From Aurantimonas endophytica (GTDB lineage: Bacteria; Pseudomonadota; Alphaproteobacteria; Rhizobiales; Rhizobiaceae), in contig NZ_JACIEM010000006.1 of the NCBI RefSeq assembly GCF_014196845.1, forward strand, positions 124,001-188,000: 64,000 nucleotides of DNA, read 5' to 3'. Below the pieces are notes generated by a model. It worked only from the letters and a program-made list of their open reading frames with translations, had not been told where the DNA came from and searched no databases. Each line of letters starts with the position of its first letter. Position 1 is the first letter of the stretch. A program made the position numbers and the translations under genes. Below are positions 27,801-36,140 of the stretch, one piece after another.

Positions 27801-28207
27801 ATGGCCGCCTCGATGGCGAAGAAGATGAAGGTGAAGCAGGCGTAGATCAGCGAGGTGACGGTGGAGCCGAGATAGCCGAAGCCGGCGCCGCGGGTCAGAA
27901 GGTCGATGTCGACGCCGTATTTCGCCGCATAGAAGCTGATCGGCAGCCCGGCGCCGAAGATCAGCAGCGCCACGACGAGGATCGCCGGCAGGGCGTTGTC
28001 GAAGCCGTAATGCAGCGTCACCGTGCCGCCGATGGCTTCCAGCGCCAGGAACGAGATGCCACCGCAGGCCGTCATCGCGAGCTGCCAGGGAGACCAGCGG
28101 CGGCCGCGCTTGGCAGTGAAGCGCAGCGCGTAATCCTCGAGCGTTTCGTCCGCGACCCACTGATTGTAGCTCCGCCGAACCCGGAGTATGCGCTGCGGCG
28201 CCGTCAT
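24845..28207 (-). CDS. hybrid histidine kinase with an NCS1-type permease as sensor domain
   Basis: A 1120-aa protein. Residues about 1-490 are a full set of membrane helices of the NCS1 nucleobase-cation-symport family (opening SYNQWVADETLEDYALRF). A Cys/His-rich segment at about 496-540 contains CCICEHHFE, CSLCC and CHDLCK, probably a metal site. Two more helices follow at about 565-640. The HisKA domain has the phospho-acceptor in MSHELRTPLNSILGF near 680. The HATPase has NLLSNAIKFTHEG and GTGLGLTI, and a receiver has its Asp in LLIVDITMPGMNGW near 965. It parallels CbrA-like kinases that use an SSS transporter as sensor. Placement beside a urea/amide importer suggests a nitrogen-compound signal (inference). 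Confidence 0.9.
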   Translation of the reverse strand: MTAPQRILRVRRSYNQWVADETLEDYALRFTAKRGRRWSPWQLAMTACGGISFLALEAIGGTVTLHYGFDNALPAILVVALLIFGAGLPISFYAAKYGVDIDLLTRGAGFGYLGSTVTSLIYACFTFIFFAIEAAIMAMALEMMLGLPLWAGYVVCAVAVIPIVTHGITLISRFQMWTQPAWIILNLAPFVFLAAQGALPLEEWQAYEGVRSPAGGGFDVLLFGSATAILFALTAQIGEQVDFLRFMPRRTRETQLGWWSALIAGGPGWILIGAVKILAGSLLAVLVVSQGLPAETAQHPTEMYRVAFGHVFSQEALVIAATGIFVVIAQMKINVTNAYAGSIAWSNFFSRLTHSHPGRVVWLVFNVAIALMLMEMGILRALEEILGLYAILAVSWVAALVADLVVNKPLGLSPRHIEFKRAHLYDINPVGFGAMGAGILVASLCHTGLFGETMSALAAFAAIGTAFVASPLIALATGGRYYIARRPREDWAGLPTIACCICEHHFEAEDMASCPAYSGPICSLCCSLDARCHDLCKTDSRVREQVVGALRRNVSERLAGFADSPRGHYLAIFVTMLAVTGSILALIGFQASLDQPHNQATITAILVRVFAVFVIVAGVASWLFVLAHASRRVAQEESSRQTLLLTQEIDAHRRTDAELQLAKEKAEAASLAKTRFLVGMSHELRTPLNSILGFAQILEQDPALPGKRRGAVKVIRRSGEHLAGLIDGLLDISRIEAGKLQVYRDQIALGPLLGEIVEMFRLQADGAGIGFAFEVERTLPDFVRGDEKRLRQILINLLSNAIKFTHEGSVTLRVSYRSQVAEFRVVDTGPGMAAKDLTRIFEPFERLEGGASAVPGTGLGLTITKLLTEILGGDIRVTSTPGQGSIFAVRLFLPSVSAMPIAVSRERRIVGYAGRRMTVLAVDDEPAHRQLLEEILSPLGFTVLTVEGGAACLKLVPLAEPDLLIVDITMPGMNGWELATRLRESGVDTPIAMLSADARPASPDMRLCDDWIGKPLAVPMLLESVRRLLGVAWLYDDAPVGASVPGEVELEAFEIPDRGDLRDLVSLLQIGFVRGIHAKLDDLASRQPRTQRFVARIRSRVDRFDLDACLGFIEGLDDAL

Positions 28208-28427
28208 TCCATTCGCGCCCTCCTGCCGATACTCGTGTCGTCTCGCGACAATTCAATCCCCCCAGCATTTCTGCTGATTAGTAATCAAGACTTGCAGTTA
28301 TATGCGCTGCACGTTTCTTGGTCAGGATGCAGATTTTCATTGCACTCGAATAATCGATCGGAATTCGACGTTCCCCGCGCCGCGCGTGATTAGCGCATGT
28401 CATCATCGCCAAGTCACGCGGTTTCGG

Positions 28428-28447
28428 AATACGTAATTTGACGTATT
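28428..28447. promoter_or_regulatory. perfect inverted repeat in the kinase/urtA divergent promoter
   Basis: Arms AATACGT (28428-28434) and ACGTATT (28441-28447) flank a 6-base spacer. It lies 95 bases upstream of the urtA start and about 220 bases from the divergent kinase start. NarL/LuxR-type regulators commonly bind such short inverted repeats, so it is a good candidate operator for the response regulator at 23956-24855. A TTGACG inside it could be a -35 element. The rest of the 334-base gap (28208-28541) is AT-rich with no gene. Confidence 0.5.
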
Positions 28448-28541
28448 GTTGCGGCGCAAGATCGGAGCGGATGATCCTCCCGTGAACCGACCCGTCCGAC
28501 CCAGATGGCGGACCCACCAACGCTCACCACAGGGGGATCAG

Positions 28542-29810
28542 ATGAAAGACCGCATGTCCGGCCCGGACGGGCCCAGCTCCGTCTACCGACGCAAGCTTTT
28601 GCTCGGCTCGGCGGCTCTCGCCATCGCCGCCATGGCACCGCGCTTCGCCTGGGGCCAGGGGCCGGCCACCGCCGAGGTCAACACAACGGGTCTCGCCGTC
28701 ACCGACGACACCGTCACGGTCGGCATCCTGCATTCGGTGACCGGCACGATGTCGATCTCCGAGACCGGATCCGTGCAGGCCGAGAAGCTCGCCATCGATC
28801 AGATCAACGCCATGGGCGGCGTGCTCGGCCGCAAGATCGAGTTCATCCAGGAGGACGGCGCCTCGGACTGGCCGACCTTCGCCGAGAAGGCCAAGAAGCT
28901 GCTGGTCGAGGACAAAGTCGCATCGGTCTTCGGCTGCTGGACCTCGGCGTCGCGCAAGGCGGTGCTGCCGGTGTTCGAGCAGTATAACGGCATGCTCTAC
29001 TATCCGACCTTCTACGAGGGTCTCGAGGAGAGCCCGAACGTCATCTACACCGGCCAGGAGGCGACGCAGCAGATCCTCGCCGGCATCGACTGGGTGGTCG
29101 AGACCAAGGGCGCCAAGAGCTTCTATCTGCTGGGCTCGGACTACATCTGGCCGCGGACCTCCAACAAGATCGCCCGCAAGCACATCGAGAAGCTGGGGCT
29201 CGAGGTGGTAGGCGAGGAGTACTATCCGCTCGGCCACACCCAGTTCAACTCGGTAATCAACAAGATCAAGCTGCGCAAGCCCGACGTCATCTACGCGATT
29301 GTCGTCGGCGGCTCGAACGTTGCCTTCTACAAGCAGCTGAAGGCGGCCGGCATCGACATGACCAAGGAAGCGCCGCTGCTCCTCACCATCTCGGTGACCG
29401 AGGACGAGATCCGCGGCATCGGCGGCGAGAACATGGTCGGCGCCTACGCGGCGATGAAGTATTTCGAGAGCCTCGAGAACGAGAACAACCAGAAATTCGT
29501 CGCGGCCTTCAAGGAGATGTGGGGCGAGGACATCGTCGTCGGCGACGTCACCCAGGCGGCCTATCTCGGCCCCTGGTTGTGGAAGGCGGCAGTGGAGAAG
29601 GCCGGTAGCTTCGACATCGACAAGGTGCGCGAGGCCTCGCCCGGGATCGAGCTCGACACCGCGCCCGAGGGCTACGTGAAGATCCACGAGAACCATCACC
29701 TCTGGTCGAAGACCCGCATCGGCCACGCCCAGATGGATGGCCAGTACGAGGTGGTGTTCGAGACGGCGGAGCTGATGGAGCCCGATCCGTTCCCGGAAGG
29801 CTACCAGTAA
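28542..29810 (+). CDS. urtA: urea/short-chain amide ABC transporter, substrate-binding protein
   Basis: The 422-aa periplasmic receptor is of the UrtA/FmdD family (type I periplasmic-binding fold, branched-chain amino acid class). The signal has a twin arginine (YRRKLLLGSAALAIAAMAP), suggesting Tat export. Family blocks are VGILHSVTGTMSISE, ASDWPTFAEKAKKLL, SVFGCWTSASRKAVLPVFE and the NGMLYYPTFYEG motif. ATG 28542 has AGGGGGAT just upstream, while the frame extends to 28446 without sense. It is the first gene of urtABCDE-fmdAB. With formamidase downstream rather than urease, short-chain amides are at least as likely a substrate as urea. Confidence 0.9.
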   Translation: MKDRMSGPDGPSSVYRRKLLLGSAALAIAAMAPRFAWGQGPATAEVNTTGLAVTDDTVTVGILHSVTGTMSISETGSVQAEKLAIDQINAMGGVLGRKIEFIQEDGASDWPTFAEKAKKLLVEDKVASVFGCWTSASRKAVLPVFEQYNGMLYYPTFYEGLEESPNVIYTGQEATQQILAGIDWVVETKGAKSFYLLGSDYIWPRTSNKIARKHIEKLGLEVVGEEYYPLGHTQFNSVINKIKLRKPDVIYAIVVGGSNVAFYKQLKAAGIDMTKEAPLLLTISVTEDEIRGIGGENMVGAYAAMKYFESLENENNQKFVAAFKEMWGEDIVVGDVTQAAYLGPWLWKAAVEKAGSFDIDKVREASPGIELDTAPEGYVKIHENHHLWSKTRIGHAQMDGQYEVVFETAELMEPDPFPEGYQ

Positions 29811-29824
29811 GCCCGGAGCCCGTT

Positions 29825-29849
29825 CCCCGGTCCCGTCGCGGGGCCGGGG
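29825..29849 (+). other. hairpin between urtA and urtB
   Basis: Arms CCCCGGTCCC (29825-29834) and GGGGCCGGGG (29840-29849) pair over 10 bp with one G-U pair and a 5-base loop, 14 bases after the urtA stop. There is no U-run, so it more likely protects the urtA message from 3' decay or partly stops transcription than ends the operon. Confidence 0.6.
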
Positions 29850-29902
29850 CGCCCTTCGCCTTCTCCTGATCACGCCCTTTTCTCGAACTCCCGGAGATAC
29901 GG

Positions 29903-30829
29903 ATGTTCGCCGACTACAGCTGGAGCGAACTCGGCTCGATCTTTGCCATGCAAGGCTTTGCCGGGCTGGTGCTCTTCTCGGTGCTTCTGCTGATGGCGCT
30001 CGGGCTCGCCATCATCTTCGGCCAGATGGGCGTGATCAACATGGCGCACGGGGAGTTCATGATCCTCGGCGCCTACGTCACCTATCTCTGCTCGAACTTC
30101 TTCCAGGCCTTCGCGCCGGCGCTGATGGGGATCTCGTTCTTCATCGCCATGGCCCTCGCCTTCGTCGCCAGCGGCGCCCTCGGCATGGGCGTCGAGCGCT
30201 ACCTGATCCGGTATCTCTACAAGCGCCCGCTCGACACGCTGCTCGCCACCTGGGGCCTGTCGCTGATCATGCAGCAATCCTTCCGCACGATCTTCGGCCC
30301 GCGCGAGGTCGGCGTGACGCTGCCGGACTGGATGATGGGCTCGCTCCCCGTCACCGACATGGTGGAGGTGCCGATCAACGGCCTGATCGTCATGGCGATC
30401 ACGCTGCTGATCACCTTCATGGTCTATCTCATCATGTTCCGCTCGCGCTGGGGCGCGCAGGTCCGGGCCGTCGTCCAGAACCGCACCATGGCCGGCGCCG
30501 TCGGCATCGACACCGAGCGGGTGGACTGCGTCACCTTCGGCCTCGGCTGCGGCATCGCCGGAATCGCCGGCAGCGCCTTCACCATGATCGGCTCGACCGG
30601 CCCGAGCGCCGGCCAGCTCTACATCGTCGACACCTTCCTCGTCGTGGTGTTCGGCGGCGCCGCCAGCCTGCTCGGCACGGTCGCCTCGGCCTTCACCATC
30701 TCGCAGGCCCAGTCGACGCTCGAATTCTTCCTCTCCGGCTCGATGGCCAAGGTGCTGACGCTTCTGACCGTCGTCGCGATCATCATGCTGAGGCCGCAGG
30801 GCCTCTTCGTCCTCAAGGTGCGTCGATGA
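29903..30829 (+). CDS. urtB: urea/amide ABC transporter permease UrtB
   Basis: The 308-aa LivH-type inner-membrane permease has about eight helices. Conserved segments are LGLAIIFGQMGVINMAHGEFMILGAY near residue 35, the QSFRTIFGPREVGVTLPDW loop typical of UrtB, and VQNRTMAGAVGIDTERVD, which includes the ATPase-contact loop. The downstream urtC start overlaps its stop by 4 bases (ATGA). It forms the translocation channel with UrtC. Confidence 0.93.
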   Translation: MFADYSWSELGSIFAMQGFAGLVLFSVLLLMALGLAIIFGQMGVINMAHGEFMILGAYVTYLCSNFFQAFAPALMGISFFIAMALAFVASGALGMGVERYLIRYLYKRPLDTLLATWGLSLIMQQSFRTIFGPREVGVTLPDWMMGSLPVTDMVEVPINGLIVMAITLLITFMVYLIMFRSRWGAQVRAVVQNRTMAGAVGIDTERVDCVTFGLGCGIAGIAGSAFTMIGSTGPSAGQLYIVDTFLVVVFGGAASLLGTVASAFTISQAQSTLEFFLSGSMAKVLTLLTVVAIIMLRPQGLFVLKVRR

Positions 30830-31992
30830 ACCCGATGAAAAGCCTCGCCGCCGGCGGCCGCCAGACCGAGATCGTCGGCTTCGTCATCCTTGCCGCCGTG
30901 CTTCTGGTGCTCCTGCCGGCGGTTACCGACGTCTTTCGCCTCAACCTCTATGGCAAGTACCTGACCTACGCCTTCGTCGCCGTGGGCCTGGTGCTCTGCT
31001 GGGGCAGCGCCGGCATCCTCAGCCTCGGCCAGGGCATCTTCTTCGGCCTCGGCGGCTACTGCATGGCGATGTTCCTCAAGCTGGAATCCTCCACCCCCGA
31101 GGCCACCGCCATCCAGTCGACGCCGGGCATTCCCGACTTCATGGACTGGAACCAGATCACCGAGCTGCCGTGGTTCTGGGAGCCGTTCCATTCCTTCGGC
31201 TTCACGCTGGTCGCCGTCGTGCTGGTGCCCGTCGCGCTCGCCTTCGTCATCGGCTTCGCGATGTTCACAAGGCGGGTCGGCGGCGTCTATTTCGCCATCA
31301 TCACCCAGGCCATCGCGGCGATCCTGACCATCCTGATCATCGGCCAGCAGGGCTATACGGGGGGCGTCAACGGCATCACCGACCTGCGTACGCTGCTCGG
31401 CTTCGACATCCGCTCCGACCAGGCGAAGTTCGTCCTCTACTTCGTCAACGCCTTCCTGTTGCTCGGCGCGATCGTGCTGGCGATGATCGTGCGGCGCTCC
31501 AAGCTCGGCCGCATCCTCGTCGCGATGCGCGACAAGGAGGATCGCGTCCGCTTCTCCGGCTACGGCGTCGCCGGCTTCAAGATCTTCGTGTTCTGCTTCG
31601 CCGCGGCGCTGGCGGGGGTCGGCGGCGCGATGTTCACTTTGCAGGTCGGGTTCATGTCACCGACCTTCGTCGGCATCGTCCCGTCCATCGAGATGGTCAT
31701 CTATTGCGCGGTCGGCGGCCGGCTGTCGCTGATCGGCGCGGTCTACGGCACGCTGCTGGTCAACTGGGCGAAGACCTCGTTTTCCGAAAGCTTTCCGGAA
31801 CTGTGGCTGTTCGCCATGGGCGCGCTGTTCATCGCCGTGGTGCTCGCCTTCCCGAACGGTCTTGCCGGTGTCTACTCGGCGCATGTCGCGCCGCGCCTGA
31901 AGCGCGTCTTCGCCCGCTCCGCCGCCGCGTCCAAGGCCGGCGACATGGCCGCCCCGGGTGCCGCTACCCCCTCCGCCGCCGCGGCCGAATAG
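30826..31992 (+). CDS. urtC: urea/amide ABC transporter permease UrtC
   Basis: The 388-aa LivM-type permease has about ten helices. It shows GLVLCWGSAGILSLGQGIFFGLGGY near residue 60, YTGGVNGITDL in the family loop, and the ATPase-contact segment VAMRDKEDRVRFSGYGV. The C-terminus (from about 355) is an Ala-rich cytoplasmic tail. It overlaps urtB by 4 bases and lies 11 bases before urtD. Confidence 0.93.
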   Translation: MNPMKSLAAGGRQTEIVGFVILAAVLLVLLPAVTDVFRLNLYGKYLTYAFVAVGLVLCWGSAGILSLGQGIFFGLGGYCMAMFLKLESSTPEATAIQSTPGIPDFMDWNQITELPWFWEPFHSFGFTLVAVVLVPVALAFVIGFAMFTRRVGGVYFAIITQAIAAILTILIIGQQGYTGGVNGITDLRTLLGFDIRSDQAKFVLYFVNAFLLLGAIVLAMIVRRSKLGRILVAMRDKEDRVRFSGYGVAGFKIFVFCFAAALAGVGGAMFTLQVGFMSPTFVGIVPSIEMVIYCAVGGRLSLIGAVYGTLLVNWAKTSFSESFPELWLFAMGALFIAVVLAFPNGLAGVYSAHVAPRLKRVFARSAAASKAGDMAAPGAATPSAAAAE

Positions 31993-32003
31993 GAGACGGT
32001 GCC

Positions 32004-32750
<747 letters not shown>

Positions 32751-32760
32751 GGGACCGATC

Positions 32761-33450
32761 ATGTTGAACGTCGCCAACCTCCATGCCGCCTACGGATCGA
32801 GCGAGGTCCTGCACGGGCTGAACTTCGACGTCGCGAAGAACGAGATCATCGCCATCATGGGCCGCAACGGCATGGGCAAGACGACGCTCATGAAGTCGCT
32901 GATGGGCATCGTGCCGGCGACCGGCGGGACGATCACCGTCGACGGCAGCGACATCACAAAAGCCAAGAGCCACGAGCGGGTGAAGGGCGGCGTCGCCTAC
33001 GTGCCGCAGGGGCGGATGATCTTCTCCACCATGACGGTGCGCGAGAACATCGAGACCGGTCTGACGGTGACCGGCGAGCGCGAGGTGCCGGGCGACATCT
33101 ACGAATTGTTCCCGGTGCTCCTCGAGATGCGCAAGCGCCGCGGCGGCAATCTCTCCGGCGGCCAGCAGCAGCAGCTCGCCATCGCAAGGGCGCTGGCCTC
33201 GCGGCCGAAGGTGCTGCTGCTCGACGAGCCGACCGAGGGCATCCAGCCCTCGATCATCCGCGAGATCGGCCGGACGCTGAAGAAGATCCGCGACGAGCGG
33301 GGCCTGTCGATCGTCGTGTCGGAGCAGGTCCTCTCCTTCGCCCTCGACATCGCCGACCGCGTCCTCGTGCTCGAGAACGGCGCCATCGTTCACGACGAGC
33401 CGGTCGCCTCCGTCAACGAGGCGAAGATCGCGCGATTCCTGTCGGTCTGA
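32761..33450 (+). CDS. urtE: urea/amide ABC transporter ATPase UrtE
   Basis: The 229-aa LivF-type ATPase opens MLNVANLHAAYGSSEVLHGL and has Walker A GRNGMGKTT, VAYVPQGRMIFSTMTVRENIETGL, signature LSGGQQQQLAIARAL and Walker B LLLDEPTEGIQPS. These are the UrtE forms of the motifs. It starts 10 bases after urtD and is followed by fmdA after 51 bases, on the same strand. Confidence 0.94.
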   Translation: MLNVANLHAAYGSSEVLHGLNFDVAKNEIIAIMGRNGMGKTTLMKSLMGIVPATGGTITVDGSDITKAKSHERVKGGVAYVPQGRMIFSTMTVRENIETGLTVTGEREVPGDIYELFPVLLEMRKRRGGNLSGGQQQQLAIARALASRPKVLLLDEPTEGIQPSIIREIGRTLKKIRDERGLSIVVSEQVLSFALDIADRVLVLENGAIVHDEPVASVNEAKIARFLSV

Positions 33451-33501
33451 CGGGACCCGCACCAGCCACACGCACCATCCAGGATAACAGGGGGACAGCA
33501 C

Positions 33502-34734
33502 ATGACCGACACGCTCATCAAGGTCGATCTCGAGACATCGCCGTACGACAACGAGATGATCCACAATCGCTGGCACCCGGACATCCCGATGGCCTGCTGG
33601 GTGGAGCCGGGCGACGACTTCAAGATCGAGACCTTCGACTGGACCGGCGGCCAGATCAAGAACGACGACGACGCCGCGGACGTGCGCGACGTCGACCTTT
33701 CCCAGGTGCATTTCCTGTCCGGCCCGATCGGCGTCAAGGGCGCCGAGGCGGGCGACCTGCTGGTCGTCGACATCCTCGACATCGGAGCCTTCGACCACAG
33801 CCTCTGGGGCTTCAACGGCTTCTTCTCCAAGCAGAACGGCGGCGGCTTCCTGACCGAGCACTACCCGCTGGCGCAGAAGTCGATCTGGGACTTCGAGGGC
33901 ATGTTCACCAAGTCGCGCCACATCCCCGGCGTGCGCTATGCCGGCCTGATCCATCCGGGCCTCATCGGCTGCCTGCCCGACCAGAAGATGCTCGATACCT
34001 GGAACACCCGCGAGAAGGCGCTGTTCGACACCGACCCGACCCGCGTGCCGACGCTGGCGACGCTGCCCGACGGCGGACCGAGCGCCCACATGGGCAAGCT
34101 GAAGGGCGAAGCGCGCGACAAGGCGGCGGCCGAGGGCGCCCGCACCGTTCCGCCGCGCGAACATGGCGGCAATTGCGACATCAAGGATCTGTCGCGCGGC
34201 TCGAAGGTCTATTTCCCGGTCTATGTCGACGGGGCGGGGCTCTCGATGGGCGACCTGCATTTCAGCCAGGGCGACGGCGAGATCACCTTCTGCGGCGCCA
34301 TCGAGATGGCCGGCTGGCTGCACATCAAGGTGTCGCTGATCAAGGACGGCATGGCCAAATATGGCATCAAGAACCCGATCTTCCGGCCCTCGCCGATGGC
34401 GCCGAAATACGATGACTTCCTGATCTTCGAGGGGATCTCGGTCGACGAGGGCGGCAAGCAGCATTATCTCGACGTCCACATCGCCTACCGGCAGGCCTGC
34501 CTCAACGCTATCGAGTACCTGAAGAAGTTCGGCTATTCCGGCGCCCAGGCCTATTCGATCCTCGGCACGGCGCCGGTGCAGGGCCATATCTCCGGCGTCG
34601 TCGACGTGCCCAATGCCTGCGCGACGCTGTGGCTGCCCACCGACATCTTCGAGTTCGACCTGATGCCGGGCATAGACGGGCCGACGAAATATCTCGATGG
34701 CTCGGTCGACATGCCGCTGGCGCCGGATCTCTGA
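33502..34734 (+). CDS. fmdA: formamidase (acetamidase/formamidase family)
   Basis: The 410-aa cytoplasmic hydrolase is of the FmdA/AmdA family (PF03069), close in length to Methylophilus FmdA (about 407 aa). It hydrolyses formamide to formate and ammonia. Typical segments are NRWHPDIPMACWVEPGDDF near the N-terminus, GPIGVKGAEAGDLLVVDILDIG, HPGLIGCLPDQ, the PPREHGGNCDIKDLSRGS metal/active-site region and GQ-rich YVDGAGLSMGDLHFSQGDGE. GGGGGA lies before the ATG. Coupled to urtABCDE, it implies import and hydrolysis of small amides as a nitrogen source. Confidence 0.95.
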   Translation: MTDTLIKVDLETSPYDNEMIHNRWHPDIPMACWVEPGDDFKIETFDWTGGQIKNDDDAADVRDVDLSQVHFLSGPIGVKGAEAGDLLVVDILDIGAFDHSLWGFNGFFSKQNGGGFLTEHYPLAQKSIWDFEGMFTKSRHIPGVRYAGLIHPGLIGCLPDQKMLDTWNTREKALFDTDPTRVPTLATLPDGGPSAHMGKLKGEARDKAAAEGARTVPPREHGGNCDIKDLSRGSKVYFPVYVDGAGLSMGDLHFSQGDGEITFCGAIEMAGWLHIKVSLIKDGMAKYGIKNPIFRPSPMAPKYDDFLIFEGISVDEGGKQHYLDVHIAYRQACLNAIEYLKKFGYSGAQAYSILGTAPVQGHISGVVDVPNACATLWLPTDIFEFDLMPGIDGPTKYLDGSVDMPLAPDL

Positions 34735-34735
34735 G

Positions 34736-35065
34736 ATGCCGTTCTACGACTATGCCTGCGATGATTGCGGCACCTTCACGCGCCTCCGCCCGATGGCGGA
34801 GGCCGCCGAGGCGTCGCCCTGTCCGGAATGCGGGGAGGCGGCGCGGCGGGTGATCCTCACCGCGCCGCGCCTGTCGATGATGGATGCCGGGCGGCGTAGC
34901 GCCAGCGCGACCAACGAGCGCAGCGCCCACGAGCCCAAGCGCGCTTCCGGCGGCCACGGCGCCGGCTGCGGCTGCTGCGGGCCGAAGCCGAAGGGCTTCT
35001 CGCCGCCGGCCGCGAACGCCGCCAAGGGCTTCCCGTCGAAGCGGCCCTGGATGATCAGCCACTGA
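34736..35065 (+). CDS. fmdB: FmdB-family zinc-ribbon protein
   Basis: The 109-aa protein has an N-terminal FmdB zinc ribbon: MPFYDYACDDCGTFTRLRPM with a CxxC pair, then CPECGEAARRV as the second pair. The C-terminal half is low-complexity and ends in a Cys-rich GCGCCGPKPKG stretch. FmdB was proposed as a regulator of the formamidase locus in Methylophilus, although the function is not firmly shown. It starts 1 base after the fmdA stop. The longer frame from 34697 overlaps fmdA and is not used. Confidence 0.9.
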   Translation: MPFYDYACDDCGTFTRLRPMAEAAEASPCPECGEAARRVILTAPRLSMMDAGRRSASATNERSAHEPKRASGGHGAGCGCCGPKPKGFSPPAANAAKGFPSKRPWMISH

Positions 35066-35094
35066 CGGTCGGCCCTCACGGTAAGTGCGACAGG

Positions 35095-35119
35095 ACGGGC
35101 AGCCCTGGCTGCCCGTTTC
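35095..35119 (+). terminator. intrinsic terminator after fmdB
   Basis: Arms ACGGGCAGC (35095-35103) and GCTGCCCGT (35108-35116) pair perfectly around a 4-base loop and are followed by a short T run. It lies 30 bases after the fmdB stop and probably ends the urt-fmd transcript. The opposite-strand gene ends at 35163, so it may serve both directions. Confidence 0.7.
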
Positions 35120-35162
35120 CGCGTCTGGCGGACGAAACGGCGGATGGGCCGCGCCGAGACCG

Positions 35163-35753
35163 TCAGATGCCGCTCGTGCCGAGCTTGCGCATCGCCGCGA
35201 GCCAGCGGTCGCGCCGATCCTTGCCGATGGACTCCACCTGGCCAAAAAGCGTCTCGCGCACCGGCTTGATGCCGACGAAGTTGAGGATGTTTCGCCTGAG
35301 GCAGGCGATGCCGTGGCTGCGGAACCAGAGCCGGTAGGCCAGCGCCGGCATGCCCATGGTGACGACGATCCGGGCCGAGCGGCCGGCAAGCGCCGGCTTC
35401 GGCGTGCCCGCGGGCCCCGCGCCGTACAGGAAGGCGAGGCCGGGCCGTATCGTCTGTTCGAGGAAGGCCTTGAGCAGCGCCGGCATGGTGCCGAGCCAGA
35501 GCGGGAAGATCAGGACGATGTGCTCGGCCTCGACGAGCGCCGCGCTGGCCTCTTCAAGGCTCGCCGGCAGGTTGCCATGGAGAAAGTCCTCCTGGCTGCG
35601 CAGGATCGGAATTTCCAGGGTGGCGAGATCGATCTGGCGGACGCTGTGCCCGGCGCTTTCGGCGCCCTCGCGATAGGCGTCGGCGAGGGCGCGGCAGAAG
35701 CGGCCGGGCTCGGGGTCTGGATGCGCGAGGATGATCAGGATGCGACGGGGCAT
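35163..35753 (-). CDS. NAD(P)H dehydrogenase (quinone)/flavodoxin-fold oxidoreductase
   Basis: The 196-aa protein is of the NQO1/MdaB/KefF-type flavodoxin-like family (Flavodoxin_2). The FMN/FAD phosphate loop region reads ILIILAHPDPEPGRFCRAL, the LIFPLWLGTMPALLKAFLEQTI segment is the family's second flavin-contact block, and GIACLRRNILNFVGIKPVRE follows near the C-terminus. It transfers two electrons from NAD(P)H to quinones or similar acceptors. ATG 35753 is internal to a much longer minus-strand frame whose upstream part is only the antisense of the metal ATPase. Confidence 0.9.
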   Translation of the reverse strand: MPRRILIILAHPDPEPGRFCRALADAYREGAESAGHSVRQIDLATLEIPILRSQEDFLHGNLPASLEEASAALVEAEHIVLIFPLWLGTMPALLKAFLEQTIRPGLAFLYGAGPAGTPKPALAGRSARIVVTMGMPALAYRLWFRSHGIACLRRNILNFVGIKPVRETLFGQVESIGKDRRDRWLAAMRKLGTSGI

Positions 35754-36140
35754 GGGCTGGCTCCGGCGGCGGGAGACCGTCATACTGCCCTCGCTGGCAG
35801 GCGGCGCCTTGATGCCGGTCAAGCGCCTCGACGCGGCGGGCTGGTTGCGCCAGATCAAGGCCGGCATTGCCCCGGGCGGGCAATGTCCGGAAGGGTCGCG
35901 CATCTGGGAGGCTTCGCATGCCATTTCTGACGCCGTCCGAACGCCCCGCCGATAGCGCCGGCTCTTGCCCGATTCCGCCTTGTGCGCCGAAACCCGCTGC
36001 CCATCCGCAGGAGAATTGGCACGATCGGCTGGCGCACGTCGCACTTTCCGAAAGCCTGCTGGCCCATTGCGACCGGGCGACGGTGATAGCCGGGACGCGT
36101 CCTCGGTGAGCAGGACTGGACCGGCCATGGCAGCAAGGCG
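35754..36140. other. intergenic stretch, no gene supported
   Basis: About 390 bases lie between the divergent quinone-reductase and metal-ATPase genes. A plus-strand frame from ATG 35918 to 36109 would give 63 residues (ending SESLLAHCDRATVIAGTRPR), but it lacks a ribosome site and recognisable features. Promoters for the two flanking genes are presumably here, but none is evident. Confidence 0.35.

Noticed and set aside
35918-36109. 63-aa plus-strand frame before the metal ATPase
   Set aside because: No ribosome site, no recognisable domain, and it lies in the expected promoter region.
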